A DNA stretch of 42,113 nucleotides from an uncultured Eggerthellaceae bacterium (GCA_905234785.1 CAJOIP010000013.1:1-42113); one strand, 5' to 3'; positions 16,564 through 25,597 are shown, counted from the stretch's first letter. Made by a program: numbers and translations. The notes: generated from the sequence alone by a model not told the origin.

Positions 16564-17154
16564 ATGACCTTCAAGGGACCAGGCGGCTTCGGGCGCATCG
16601 TCAACATCATCATGAACATCTTCATGTGCGCGGCGTTCACCACCTTCATGCTGTGGAACGCCCAGCAGCGCGCCGGCGACATGGCGCAAGTGCTCACGCC
16701 CACGTCCTGGGTTTTCGGGTTCATCACGGCATTCGCCATCGGCTTCACGACGGCCGACCTCATCCCCGTGTTCAAGATCGGGCCGTTCGTTTCCAACAAG
16801 CTGCATTTGAAGGGACTGCCGGCCTACCTCGTCACGGTGCTGTTCCTCGACCTGATCATCACCACCATCATGGGCTTCCTCATGACGATGATCAACATGG
16901 TCGACCGCGCAGGCCTCGTCGGCGCGTTCATGTCGTGGCTCGGCCTATATCCCCTCTCGCTGCTCATCGGCTACGTCGTGCAGTTCATCATCATGAAACC
17001 GGCCATGTCCTTCGCGAAGAAGGCGTCGGGCTTCGACCCTGACAACCCCATGCCGATGGGTCCTCCCGCCGGCATGCCGCCTGCTGGCGCTCCCCAGGGC
17101 ATGCCACCCGCTGACGGCCCGGGTGCTGGAATGCCGCCCGCTGACAAGGACTAA
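16564..17154 (+). CDS. DUF2798-like integral membrane protein with Gly-Met-Pro tail
   Basis: This is a 196-residue membrane protein with four predicted helices in two similar halves (16-36, 53-72, 89-113 and 124-146 approximately). It resembles tandem DUF2798 domains, whose function is unknown. The last 45 residues are a soluble tail rich in Met, Pro and Gly, built from repeats of the type GMPPAGAP. The ATG at 16564 follows GGCAGGTTGGAA, a modest ribosome site, and another ATG at 16539 is out of frame. It is divergent from the deleted MFS gene and controlled by the promoter at 16515-16523. Its stop overlaps the stop of the convergent gene at 17151 by two bases. Confidence 0.7.
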   Translation: MTFKGPGGFGRIVNIIMNIFMCAAFTTFMLWNAQQRAGDMAQVLTPTSWVFGFITAFAIGFTTADLIPVFKIGPFVSNKLHLKGLPAYLVTVLFLDLIITTIMGFLMTMINMVDRAGLVGAFMSWLGLYPLSLLIGYVVQFIIMKPAMSFAKKASGFDPDNPMPMGPPAGMPPAGAPQGMPPADGPGAGMPPADKD

Positions 17155-17426
17155 GCCGGATCGGCGGAATTCAAGCGCAAAACGCAAGCCTGCAGCTCGC
17201 TGACCAATTCGGGCGTGATCGGCTGGTCGGGCGCCTGCCCTGACTGCACCTGCTCGTCGAGCGCGAAGCAGCCGCGGATGAACTGCTCGTGTTCGGGCGA
17301 GATCATCTTCAGGTCGCGCGCGGCGGCAAACCCCGCTTCGATGTCGTTCGAATGCGCGACGCGCCGCAGGTGAAGGACGGCCAGCGCGACCGTCCCATGG
17401 AATTGTCGTTCAATCGGCACTCCCAT
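17151..17426 (-). CDS. Small hypothetical protein, 91 residues
   Basis: I do not recognise this protein. It is a soluble, probably helical polypeptide with no membrane segment or signal. It has one cysteine at residue 53 and another at 81, and acidic helices in the second half (TPELVSELQACVLRLN). ATG at 17426 has the ribosome site GAGAGGAG just upstream, which together with protein-like composition supports a real gene. It lies 74 bp after the MFS gene on the same strand and may be read from the same transcript. A longer frame through the MFS gene is a shadow. Confidence 0.6.
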   Translation of the reverse strand: MGVPIERQFHGTVALAVLHLRRVAHSNDIEAGFAAARDLKMISPEHEQFIRGCFALDEQVQSGQAPDQPITPELVSELQACVLRLNSADPA

Positions 17427-17500
17427 ATGCTCCTCTCCCAACGATGCGAAGGCCCGTCTCTTCCGCGTCGTCAACGATGCGGAAGCTCCCCTCCCGTGCA

Positions 17501-18691
17501 TCACTTTCTCTGGACGTTCCAATACACGATCACCGCGAAGGCGACGGCAAGCGGCACCAACATGGCAAGCCACATATGGGAATACGCCTCGAGGACGCTG
17601 CCCATTGCGGACGCGAGCGCCTCGATGACGAACCCGGCCGTCGCAGGGCCTATGAGCATGCCGACATCGAGCCCGGTGAAAGCCGTGTTGCTTGCAGCGC
17701 CGCGTCGCTCGGGAGGAACGGACGCCAGCGCCATCGACTGGATGAGCGGCGCACACGCTCCGAATCCCGCCGAGCCCACCACCGCCACGGCCATGAGCCC
17801 GGCGAAATCGCGCACTTGCCAGAGCATCACGTACGAAACCGCGAAGAACACGCACCCCGCCAGCAGCACGCGCTGAGCGCCGAAACGGTCGGCCATCTTG
17901 CCGAAGAGCGGCCGCGTGGCAACCAGGCACAGCGCGTACACCACGAAGTACGTGCCGATGCCCTCGATGCCCAGCAGGTTGCCGTACAGCACGAGGTAGG
18001 ACGTCACGCCCGAAAACGCTATGGCGAGCAGGCACAGCACCGCGGCTTTCGGCACGGCTTCGCGGGCGAACATGCGGTTGGGGGCGAACCGGTACGGCAG
18101 GCGCTCGCGTGCGGGCTCCTTCACGAAGAAGACGCCCACCATGGCAAGCACGAGGCATGCCGCAGCGAGGAAATACGCGTTGGAAAAGCCCATGTTCTCG
18201 ACGAGCCATAAGCCCACCGCCGGACCGATGACCTGCGCGAACGACTGTGCAAGCGCATATATGCTGATGCCACTTGCCATCTTCGACGCAGGCAGGAACT
18301 CGGAAACGAGCGACATGCCGAGCGGCCCCGCGCACCCGATGCCCAAGCCGTGCAGCAGGCGCACGCAGAACAGGCCGGGAATCGACCCGACCACGCCGTA
18401 CCCCACGAGCGATACCGCGATGACGGTTTGCGCGCCGAGCAGCAGCCGCTTGCGCGAGAAGCTGTCGAACGCAGGGCCGGCGAACGGGCGCACGAGCAGC
18501 GCCGTGATGGCGAAGGCGCCGATGACGATGCCGACCATCGACGTGGCCGCGCCAAGCGCGTCGAGGTACACCGGCAATGTCGTGTTCGTCATGAACGCCG
18601 CCATGCTCTGGAAGAAGTTCGTGACCATGAGCGCGATGTACGGCGCGCTCCAAACGGTCTCGCGTTGCGGTTTTCCGGTCCCCTCAGCCAT
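17501..18691 (-). CDS. MFS transporter
   Basis: This is a 396-residue major facilitator with 12 predicted helices, probably a drug or small-molecule efflux carrier. Motif A is degenerate (RPFAGPAFDSFSRKRL) after helix 2. The C-half repeat is RPLFGKMADRFGAQRV, and GLDVGMLIGPATAG marks helix 11. The start at 18691 is chosen because TATAAT (18699-18704) ends exactly 7 nt before this ATG and no ribosome site is present, which is the leaderless pattern. An in-frame ATG 48 nt upstream would precede the -10 box. The small gene at 17151 follows. Confidence 0.87.
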   Translation of the reverse strand: MAEGTGKPQRETVWSAPYIALMVTNFFQSMAAFMTNTTLPVYLDALGAATSMVGIVIGAFAITALLVRPFAGPAFDSFSRKRLLLGAQTVIAVSLVGYGVVGSIPGLFCVRLLHGLGIGCAGPLGMSLVSEFLPASKMASGISIYALAQSFAQVIGPAVGLWLVENMGFSNAYFLAAACLVLAMVGVFFVKEPARERLPYRFAPNRMFAREAVPKAAVLCLLAIAFSGVTSYLVLYGNLLGIEGIGTYFVVYALCLVATRPLFGKMADRFGAQRVLLAGCVFFAVSYVMLWQVRDFAGLMAVAVVGSAGFGACAPLIQSMALASVPPERRGAASNTAFTGLDVGMLIGPATAGFVIEALASAMGSVLEAYSHMWLAMLVPLAVAFAVIVYWNVQRK

Positions 18692-18698
18692 ATCCCGA

Positions 18699-18704
18699 AT
18701 TATA
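18699..18704 (-). promoter_or_regulatory. -10 box of a leaderless MFS gene
   Basis: Consensus TATAAT on the minus strand ends 7 nt before the ATG at 18691. Confidence 0.65.
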
Positions 18705-18721
18705 TGCGTTCCCCGCAGCAA

Positions 18722-18785
18722 GAAGGCGCCCCGCTTCACGCAGGGCGCCTTCCGATAATCAATTACCTCGGAGGAGATTGATTAT
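18722..18785 (-). terminator. Rubrerythrin 3' region: AT/CCTC palindrome (copy 2) plus hairpin
   Basis: Reading after the rubrerythrin stop, the palindrome 18755-18785 (14 pairs around a 3-nt loop, one mismatch) begins 2 nt later. A GAAGGCGCC/GGCGCCTTC hairpin (18722-18752) follows. Together they end the transcript before the MFS promoter. Confidence 0.65.
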
Positions 18786-18787
18786 TC

Positions 18788-19327
18788 CTAGTAGTTCTCG
18801 GCCCTCAGCTCGAAGTAGGACTTCGGATGAGCGCACACCGGGCAAATCTCCGGGGCGTTCTTGCCGATGACGATGTGGCCGCAGTTACGGCAAATCCACG
18901 TGCGGTCGCCATCGCGCGAGAAGACGATGCCCTCTTCGATGTTGCCGATGAGCTTGCGGTAGCGGTCCTCGTGATGCTTCTCGATGGCGCCGACCATGCG
19001 GAACTTGATGGCGATTTCCTTGAAGCCCTCTTCCTCGGCGACCTTGGCGAACTCGTCGTACATGTCGGTCCACTCGTAGTTCTCACCGTCGGCGGCGTCA
19101 TTCAGGTTCGTCAGCGTGTCGGGCACGTCGCCGTCGTGCAGGTACTTGAACCACAGCTTCGCGTGCTCCTTCTCGTTGCGCGACGTTTCGAGGAACAACT
19201 CCGCGATCTGCTCGTAGCCGTCCTTCTTGGCCTTGCTGGCGTAGTACTGGTACTTGGTGTGAGCCTGCGATTCGCCGGCGAACGCGGCCTGCAGGTTGGC
19301 CTCGGTCTTGCTGCCCTTCAGTTCCAT
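18788..19327 (-). CDS. rbr: Rubrerythrin
   Basis: This 179-residue cytosolic peroxidase reduces hydrogen peroxide to water in anaerobes, using electrons from rubredoxin or NADH systems. The N-terminal four-helix ferritin-like domain carries the diiron ligands in the [12 protein letters not shown] and EKHHEDRY stretches. The C-terminal rubredoxin-like domain has CRNCG and CPVC pairs. The start at 19327 gives MELKGSKTE and has AGAGGAG upstream. A rubredoxin gene lies 10 kb away in the window. Upstream bases 19328-19441 hold its probable promoter, and beyond them is a dispersed repeat. Confidence 0.96.
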   Translation of the reverse strand: MELKGSKTEANLQAAFAGESQAHTKYQYYASKAKKDGYEQIAELFLETSRNEKEHAKLWFKYLHDGDVPDTLTNLNDAADGENYEWTDMYDEFAKVAEEEGFKEIAIKFRMVGAIEKHHEDRYRKLIGNIEEGIVFSRDGDRTWICRNCGHIVIGKNAPEICPVCAHPKSYFELRAENY

Positions 19328-19441
19328 GCAAGTCTCCTCTCGTCTTGGTTTGCCCCGCTGCGAAAACAGTACCATACTCCGCGCTTGCAAGGGCCGACGC
19401 TTTCGATGAGTTTTCGCGGCGCTTCGCATGGAATCCCTCCT

Positions 19442-19599
19442 TTGTCATCCCGAGCGGAGCGCAAGGCGCCGAGTCGACGGGTTTCCAGCGTCGCAACGGG
19501 GGAGATTCCTCGCTTCGCTCGGAATGACAAAAGGGATGCCCGGAATGGCAAAAGGGATGCTTGGACTGACAAATGGGATGCTCGGAATGGCAATCCGGG
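19442..19599. repeat. Dispersed repeat with inverted ends and 21-bp tandem tail (locus A)
   Basis: The body runs from TTGTCATCCCGAGCGGAGC (19442) to the inverted end GCTTCGCTCGGAATGACAA (to 19530). From 19526 the end is tandemly repeated with a 21-bp period (3.5 units, GACAAAAGGGATGC plus a variable part). Related copies lie at 25598-25716 and 34293-34480, with fragments at 26567-26627 and 39106-39178. Confidence 0.8.
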
Positions 19600-19606
19600 T
19601 AAACGG

Positions 19607-22600
19607 TTAGTCGCGGTCGATGCGGCTTTGGGCTTGCTCGGCGATGCGGGCGGCGAAGGCGCGACCCTCTTCCAGACGGGCTTGCAGCTCGGGAATCGCA
19701 TGCGAAAGTGCTTCGCTTCCCGATTCGCCGAGGCTCGCCGCCATGTCGGACATGGCCGTGAGCGCAGCCTTGGTGCGCGTGCGCATCTCGCGGGTCATCT
19801 CGGATGCGGCCAGCGCCGAGCGGGTCACCGCGTCGGCTGCGTCGCTTGCGCCCTGCTGGGCGGCCTTGCGCGCAGCTGCCAGCGCGTCTTTGGCGCGCGC
19901 AGCCAGATGGTCTTCCCTCGTGAGTACCATGCGCATCACGGCAGCCGTCTCGGCGAAGCGCTTCTGCGTGTATTCGGGTTCGCCATCGTACGCGGAAGAT
20001 GCGCGCAGGATCTCCTCGGCCAAGTTGCCCGCCTCGGAAACGACCGACTCGACGGATTCGGCCACCGCGTCCAAATCGACCGCGGCGGGGTCGGCCGTCA
20101 GCGACTCGCGCACGTTCATGATGAGCATCTGCAGGCGGTTCTCGACATTGGCGAAGCTGACGTCGGGATCGTAGTCGAGCGAGAGGATCTGCGCCGCCGG
20201 ATACAGCTCGCGCAGGCGCTTCACGATGCCGCGGCCGACGATGTGGTTGGGCAGGCACCCGAACGGCTGCAGGATGACGAACGCCTCGCAGCCGTTGTTG
20301 GCATGGTGGATGATCTCGCCGGGGATGAGCACGCCCTCGCCGGCGTCGAACGTATGGTGGATGATCGGGTCGGACTCGACGACCAAATCGGGCATGCGGC
20401 ATGCCGGCTCGTACAGCGGATGCGCGCTCGCGATGCGGTCGCATACGTCGTGCGCGTGCTCGAACAGCGCGTTGGCGACGGTGTACCACGTCGACTCGGC
20501 GAAGGGCTTCTTCACGTCGTATTCGGAAATCTGCGAGCCCTTGTAGAAGTACGTCTTGCGGATGACGTCGGTCATCTTGGCCTCGATGACCTCGAAGCCG
20601 TTGTCTTCCAGGTACTCCTCGATGTCGTGGTTGGCGCCCGGATGGAAGTTCAGCAGGTACTCGCCCACGATGAGCACGCGCGGGCGCAGCTCGGTTCGGT
20701 CGTACTCGACGGCGCGCAAAAGCTCGATGGCGCGCTTGAAACCGCGCTCGGCGCCGCGGGCGCCATGGGCTTCCATGCCGTCCATGACTGCGTCGATGCC
20801 CTGCTCGAAGGCGGCGTCGGCGCTGCCCGGCACCAGCTCGTAGGGGCGGATCTTGCGCAGCAGCTCCTCGAGCGCGTCGATCATGGGCAGCCCCATGGCG
20901 ACGCGCGCCGCGGACAGGACCGACATCTTGAAGCCGGGGTGCAGGTCGTGGTAGTCGACGTCGTCATTCGTGATGATGGGCACGTGCGCATAGCCGGCCT
21001 CGTCGAGTGCCTTGCGCAGCAGCGCGCCGTAATGCGTCAGGCGGCAGTCGCCGATGTACTTGCCGGTTCCCACGGCCACGTCGCAGTCGTCGTACTTGCC
21101 GCTTCGCAGCTCGGCCAGGCACTCGCCGATGGTGATCTGCGCCGGGAAGCAGATGTCGTTGTGCACGTACTGCTTGCCCAAGCGGATGGCCTCGTCGCGG
21201 CCGATGGGAATGGAGACGGCGCGCACGCCCTGCTTGCTGAACACGGCCGCCATCAGGCGCGAGAACGCATGCGACGTGTTCGGCACGAGGATGACCTTCT
21301 CGCGGCGGTCGGCCTTCGTGAACTTCACGGGGTACGGGTCGCGCAGCGTGCGCACAGGCGCCGCCGAGCGCTCCGAGCGCTTGATGTTGATGGTTTCCAC
21401 GAACGAACGGATGCGGATGCGCAGAGGGCCGGGCACGTCGGACTCGTCGACTTTCAACACGAGCGGCGACTTGTCCGTGATCTCGTGGGTCAGGCGCACG
21501 ATCTCGTCGGACAGGTACGCATCGTGGCCGCAGCCGAAGCTGACGACCTGCGCGTATTCCAGGTTCGGGTCCTGCGCGGAGATGATAGCGCATGACAGCA
21601 TGCGCGCATGGTAGTTGTTCACGATGTCGAGCCTGCTCTTCGACAGGTCGACGTCGCCCGTGCCCGGCACCGCGTCGGGCGGCAGCACGGGAATGCCCAG
21701 CGAGGTGAACATGCCGGGCAGGTCGTGGTTCACGAGCGGGTCGTTGTGGTACGGGCGGGATGCGAGCACCACGGCGTACGAGCCTTCGCGGCGCACTTCC
21801 TCGATGACCTGCTTTCCAGCCGCCAGAAGCTCCTTGCGGAACGACTCCTGCGCCTCGTCGGCCGCGACGATGGCGGCATCGACAAGGCCCTGCCCGATGC
21901 CGAACGTCTCCTTCATCCAGGCGCCCAGCTGCCGCGAGCGGTCGGCGTCGGAATACCAGTGCCACAGCGGGGAATCGAGCTTCACGTCGGAGCGCAGCTC
22001 GGGGTTGTCGGAATTGCGCATGACGATGGCGTAGCCCTTCACCACGGCGCACATCGACTCGCTCGTCTTCTCGGTGTTTTCCGAGGGCACGGTGGTGATC
22101 GACGGCATGAAGATGCGGTCGACGCGCATCTTCTCGAGGTCGCGCACATGCCCATGCACGAGCTTCGCGGGGAAGCAGATGGTGTCGGACGCGACGGCGT
22201 GCAGGCCGTTTTCGAACATCGTGCGCGTGGACGGATGCGACAGCCGCACGTTGAAGCCGAGCGAGCGCCAGAACGTCGTCCAGAAGGGCATGGTGTCCCA
22301 GAACGCCAGCACGCGCGGCAACCCGATGGTGATGCCGCGGGGCTCGGACAGCTCGGGGGCCTGATAGTCGCCCATCAGCAGGCGCTCGCGCACGTTGAAC
22401 AGGTTCGGCACCGACTGCTTTTGCGCTTGGACCGCCTTTACCTTCTCGCGCACGGCGGCGTCGCGCGGGTCGCCGACGACCTCGCCGCGTTCGCAGCGGT
22501 TGCCGGTGACGAACGTCGAGCCGTCCGAGAACGTGACGATTGAACGCGGGCAGTTGTTCGTGCAGAACGGGCAGATGGCGTTGGCCGTCGTGGTGTACGT

Positions 22601-24481
22601 GAGCTCGCGCACGCCTTTCAAGCCTATGAACGTCGAGCGCAGGCGCCCTTCGCCGGTCGTCGTGGCGCGTTCGGCGTTTCGGATGGCGAACAGGCCCGCG
22701 CCGATGGCGCCCATGAGGCCCGGGTACGGCGCGCGCGTGACCGGGCGGCCGACGTAGGCCTCGAAGGCCGCGAGCACCGCGTCGTTGGCGAACGTGCCGC
22801 CTTGCACGACGATGCGCTGCCCCAGGTTGTCGAGGTTCGACACGCGGATGACCTTGGTGAACACGTTCTCGATGATGGAACGGCAAAGCCCCGCCATGAT
22901 GTCGTCGGGAGATTTGCCGTTCTTCTGCTCGGTCACGACCGACGAGGTCATGAACACGGTGCAGCGGCTGCCCAGCTCGGCCGGGCTTTGCGAGCGGAAC
23001 GCCGCCTCGGCGATGTCGCGCGTCTCGAAGCCCAGGTTGTGGGCGAAGTTTTCGAGGAACGACCCGCAGCCCGAGCTGCAGGCCTCGTTCACGAGGATGT
23101 CGGTTACGATGCCGTCGTCGATCCAGATGGCCTTCATGTCCTGGCCGCCGATGTCGAGGATGAACGTGGCGTCGTCGACGTAGCGCGCCGCGGCCAGCGC
23201 GTGGGCGACGGTCTCGACCACGTGGCAGTCCGCGCGGAAGGCCTTCGCGAACAGCAGCTCGCCGTAGCCGGTCGTGGCGCAGCCGAGGATGTCGAGGTGC
23301 ACGCCGGCTTCGCGCCAGCGCCCTTCCATCTCGCAGAGCGCGGCCTTTGCCACGTCAAGCGGCTCGCCCTCGTTGTTGGCGTAGAACGAGTCGATGAGGT
23401 GCCCGCTTTCGTCGAGCAGGGCGAACTTGGTGGTGGTGGAGCCCGAGTCGATGCCCAGGTACGCGCGCACGCGCTCGCCGCGCTGGTACGCCGCCGGACC
23501 CACAGGTGCGGGGCGCGGGGCATGGCGCTCGCGAAAATCGGCGAGCTCCTCGGCAGTTGCGAAGAACGGCTTGCCCTGGCTGGGGCGCTCGTGGACGCTT
23601 TCAGCCTGCGCCTTCACCGCCGCGCGCGCTTCTGCGAGCGTCGTCTCGCCCGCCTCGTCGGCGAACATCTTCTGCAGCGACAGCGCCGCGCCGCGCGCGA
23701 CGATGATCTCGGGCTGGCTGGGCACGATGACGTCGGCGTCGGCGAGCGCGAGGCGCTCCTTGAACACGCGCACGAGCGTGGGATTGAACGTCAGCGGGCC
23801 GCCCTCGAAGATGACGGGCGGAATGACGTCGAGGCCCTGTGCCAGGCCGCCGAGCGTCTGCTTGGCGACGGCGTGGAACGTGGAAAGCGCGATGTCTTCC
23901 TTGGCCGCTCCCTGGTTGATGAGCGGTTGGATGTCGGTCTTCGCGAACACGCCGCACCGACCGGAGATGCTGTACAGCGTGGAGCCTTTTGCGGCGTACG
24001 CGTCGAGCTCTTCCACGGGAATCTTCAGCAGGTTGGCGATCTCGTCGAGGAACGCGCCCGTGCCGCCGGCGCACGAGCCGTTCATGCGCATGTCGGCCAC
24101 TTTCAGCGTGCCCTCTTCGGTGCCGGGTTCGAAGAAGATCATCTTGGCGTCTTGGCCGCCGAGCTCGACGGCCACGCGCGCCGCCGGGTAATGGGCGGCC
24201 ACGGCTATGGAGTTCGCGACGACTTCCTGCACATAGGGAACGCCGAGCGCATCGGCGAGTTCCTTGCCGCCCGAGCCCGTGACGGCGAGCGACACCTTCG
24301 CATCGCCGAGCTCCTTCTCGAGTTCCCCGATGACGCGAACGGCGGTTTCAAGCTGATGGGCATGATGGCGCTGGTACGTGGCGCACACGACCGTATGCGT
24401 GTCCGCGCTGACGGCAGCGGCCTTCACCGTAGTCGACCCGACGTCGACGCCGACTAAATACGTCCCCATTTCATGTTTCAT
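19607..24481 (-). CDS. Giant acyl-CoA dehydratase activase-related protein
   Basis: This is a 1624-residue protein of the 2-hydroxyacyl-CoA dehydratase activator family, which uses ATP to inject an electron into radical dehydratases or related reductases. Two tandem BadF/BcrA-type ASKHA ATPase domains lie at about 1-275 (GVDVGSTTVK) and 335-610 (GIDSGSTTTK). Each has the Fe-S-binding cysteine stretches (NGSCAGGTG and GRCGVF; NEACSSGCG and SRCTVF). A DUF2229-like region follows (about 640-960, with CPFCTNNCPRS), then a dehydratase-subunit-like domain (about 1080-1400). The last 170 residues are an alanine-rich, probably coiled tail. Start: ATG 8 nt after a TATCCT box, leaderless-like. It follows hypB by 66 bp. 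No partner dehydratase is in the window, so its substrate is unknown. Confidence 0.88.
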   Translation of the reverse strand: MKHEMGTYLVGVDVGSTTVKAAAVSADTHTVVCATYQRHHAHQLETAVRVIGELEKELGDAKVSLAVTGSGGKELADALGVPYVQEVVANSIAVAAHYPAARVAVELGGQDAKMIFFEPGTEEGTLKVADMRMNGSCAGGTGAFLDEIANLLKIPVEELDAYAAKGSTLYSISGRCGVFAKTDIQPLINQGAAKEDIALSTFHAVAKQTLGGLAQGLDVIPPVIFEGGPLTFNPTLVRVFKERLALADADVIVPSQPEIIVARGAALSLQKMFADEAGETTLAEARAAVKAQAESVHERPSQGKPFFATAEELADFRERHAPRPAPVGPAAYQRGERVRAYLGIDSGSTTTKFALLDESGHLIDSFYANNEGEPLDVAKAALCEMEGRWREAGVHLDILGCATTGYGELLFAKAFRADCHVVETVAHALAAARYVDDATFILDIGGQDMKAIWIDDGIVTDILVNEACSSGCGSFLENFAHNLGFETRDIAEAAFRSQSPAELGSRCTVFMTSSVVTEQKNGKSPDDIMAGLCRSIIENVFTKVIRVSNLDNLGQRIVVQGGTFANDAVLAAFEAYVGRPVTRAPYPGLMGAIGAGLFAIRNAERATTTGEGRLRSTFIGLKGVRELTYTTTANAICPFCTNNCPRSIVTFSDGSTFVTGNRCERGEVVGDPRDAAVREKVKAVQAQKQSVPNLFNVRERLLMGDYQAPELSEPRGITIGLPRVLAFWDTMPFWTTFWRSLGFNVRLSHPSTRTMFENGLHAVASDTICFPAKLVHGHVRDLEKMRVDRIFMPSITTVPSENTEKTSESMCAVVKGYAIVMRNSDNPELRSDVKLDSPLWHWYSDADRSRQLGAWMKETFGIGQGLVDAAIVAADEAQESFRKELLAAGKQVIEEVRREGSYAVVLASRPYHNDPLVNHDLPGMFTSLGIPVLPPDAVPGTGDVDLSKSRLDIVNNYHARMLSCAIISAQDPNLEYAQVVSFGCGHDAYLSDEIVRLTHEITDKSPLVLKVDESDVPGPLRIRIRSFVETINIKRSERSAAPVRTLRDPYPVKFTKADRREKVILVPNTSHAFSRLMAAVFSKQGVRAVSIPIGRDEAIRLGKQYVHNDICFPAQITIGECLAELRSGKYDDCDVAVGTGKYIGDCRLTHYGALLRKALDEAGYAHVPIITNDDVDYHDLHPGFKMSVLSAARVAMGLPMIDALEELLRKIRPYELVPGSADAAFEQGIDAVMDGMEAHGARGAERGFKRAIELLRAVEYDRTELRPRVLIVGEYLLNFHPGANHDIEEYLEDNGFEVIEAKMTDVIRKTYFYKGSQISEYDVKKPFAESTWYTVANALFEHAHDVCDRIASAHPLYEPACRMPDLVVESDPIIHHTFDAGEGVLIPGEIIHHANNGCEAFVILQPFGCLPNHIVGRGIVKRLRELYPAAQILSLDYDPDVSFANVENRLQMLIMNVRESLTADPAAVDLDAVAESVESVVSEAGNLAEEILRASSAYDGEPEYTQKRFAETAAVMRMVLTREDHLAARAKDALAAARKAAQQGASDAADAVTRSALAASEMTREMRTRTKAALTAMSDMAASLGESGSEALSHAIPELQARLEEGRAFAARIAEQAQSRIDRD

Positions 24482-24489
24482 ACATCAGA

Positions 24490-24495
24490 AGGATA
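24490..24495 (-). promoter_or_regulatory. Possible -10 box of a leaderless activase transcript
   Basis: TATCCT ends 8 nt before the ATG at 24481 and no ribosome site is seen. The box is a weaker match than the others in the window. Confidence 0.35.
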
Positions 24496-24547
24496 GCGTA
24501 AAACCCTCGCAAGGCGAAATGACCCCGGTTTTCGCGTTACGCGCTTG

Positions 24548-25198
24548 TTACGCCTCGCGGATGCGGTCGGCAAGCCAGCTGGCCCATTCCTCGACGCCCT
24601 CGCCCTTCGTGGCGGCGATCGGGAAGATGGGCGCCTGCGGGTTCAGCTCGCGCACCGAGGCGTAGAACGCGTCGCGGTCGAAGTCGAAGACCGGCAGCGT
24701 GTCGACCTTGTTCAGGATGACCGCGTTCGACACCTGGAAGATGCCCGGGTACTTCAGCGGCTTGTCGTCGCCTTCCGGCACCGACAAGATCATGACCTTG
24801 GCGTTCTCGCCCAAATCGAAGTCGGTCGGGCACACGAGGTTGCCCACGTTCTCCACGATGATGAGGTCGAGGCGCTCAAGGTCGAGCACGTCGATGGCGC
24901 GCTTCAGCATGGCGCTTTCCAAATGGCAGGCGCCACCGGTGTTGATCTGCACGGCGGGAATGCCCTGCGCCTTGATCTTCTCGGCGTCGACCGAGCTTGC
25001 GATGTCGCCTTCGATGACGGCGATGTTGAACTCGTCGCGCAGCGCATCGATAGTCGCCAGGATCGTCGAGGTCTTGCCCGAACCGGGGCTTGCCAGCAAG
25101 TCGACCACGTACACGTGGTTCTCCGCGAAACGCTCGCGCAGCTCGGCGGCCAGCTTGTCGTTCTTCTCCAGGATGGGCTTGTTGATGTCGATATGCAT
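24548..25198 (-). CDS. hypB: Hydrogenase nickel incorporation GTPase HypB
   Basis: This 216-residue GTPase helps insert nickel into [NiFe] hydrogenase, acting with HypA. It has the SIMIBI-class P-loop SPGSGKT (37-43), the EGDIASSVDAEKI switch region, GGACHLES with the metal-binding Cys91-His92, and NKVD. The N-terminal histidine-rich nickel store and CxxCGC motif of some HypB proteins are absent, so nickel storage is unlikely. ATG at 25198 is preferred over the GTG at 25204 because GAGGAG then has 5-nt spacing. It begins 2 nt after the hypA stop, so the pair is translationally close. No hydrogenase structural genes are in the window. Confidence 0.95.
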   Translation of the reverse strand: MHIDINKPILEKNDKLAAELRERFAENHVYVVDLLASPGSGKTSTILATIDALRDEFNIAVIEGDIASSVDAEKIKAQGIPAVQINTGGACHLESAMLKRAIDVLDLERLDLIIVENVGNLVCPTDFDLGENAKVMILSVPEGDDKPLKYPGIFQVSNAVILNKVDTLPVFDFDRDAFYASVRELNPQAPIFPIAATKGEGVEEWASWLADRIREA

Positions 25199-25200
25199 GA

Positions 25201-25560
25201 TCACTCCTCGTCGTCAGGCAAATCCACTTCGATGCTCGCGATTTCAAGCTCGCGGCCGGCGGTCAGGGTCGTTTCATAGCTGCCACATGCGGGGCACGTG
25301 CGGTGGAAGCGGTCATGGCCGAACGCGTGCCCGCATTCCAAGCAGAGGCTTTCCGGCTCGACCCATTCGATGACCAGCTCGGCGCCTTCGCAAAGCGTCC
25401 GTTCCGACATGGCCTCGAATGCGAACATGAGCGCGTCTTCGATGGCCTCGGTCATGACGCCCACGCGCAGGTTCACCGTCAGCACGCGATTGGCGCCCGC
25501 ATCGGCCGCCGACGCGTTCACCGCGTCGAGCACGCCCGATATGATGCCCATCTCATGCAT
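25201..25560 (-). CDS. hypA: Hydrogenase maturation nickel metallochaperone HypA
   Basis: This 119-residue metallochaperone delivers nickel to hydrogenase precursors. The N-terminal MHE (His2) is the nickel site. The zinc ribbon has Cys73 and Cys76 (CLEC) and Cys89 and Cys92 (CPAC). Length is normal. It directly precedes hypB. The region upstream (25561-25725) is taken up by a dispersed repeat, and I see no clear ribosome site for the ATG. The Tat translocase genes further upstream on the strand fit, since periplasm-facing [NiFe] hydrogenases are Tat substrates. Confidence 0.95.
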   Translation of the reverse strand: MHEMGIISGVLDAVNASAADAGANRVLTVNLRVGVMTEAIEDALMFAFEAMSERTLCEGAELVIEWVEPESLCLECGHAFGHDRFHRTCPACGSYETTLTAGRELEIASIEVDLPDDEE

Positions 25561-25597
25561 TCAGCAACGCCGCCATTTCTTACTCGACACTCCCGGA

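Noticed and set aside
19526-19599. CRISPR-like short repeat
   Set aside because: Period is 21 bp with no spacers; it is the tail of a dispersed element.
22802-24457. A 551-residue open frame antisense to the activase, and a 922-residue one at 18827-21595
   Set aside because: Both mirror the codon pattern of the real minus-strand genes and have His/Arg/Ala/Val-rich composition typical of shadows.
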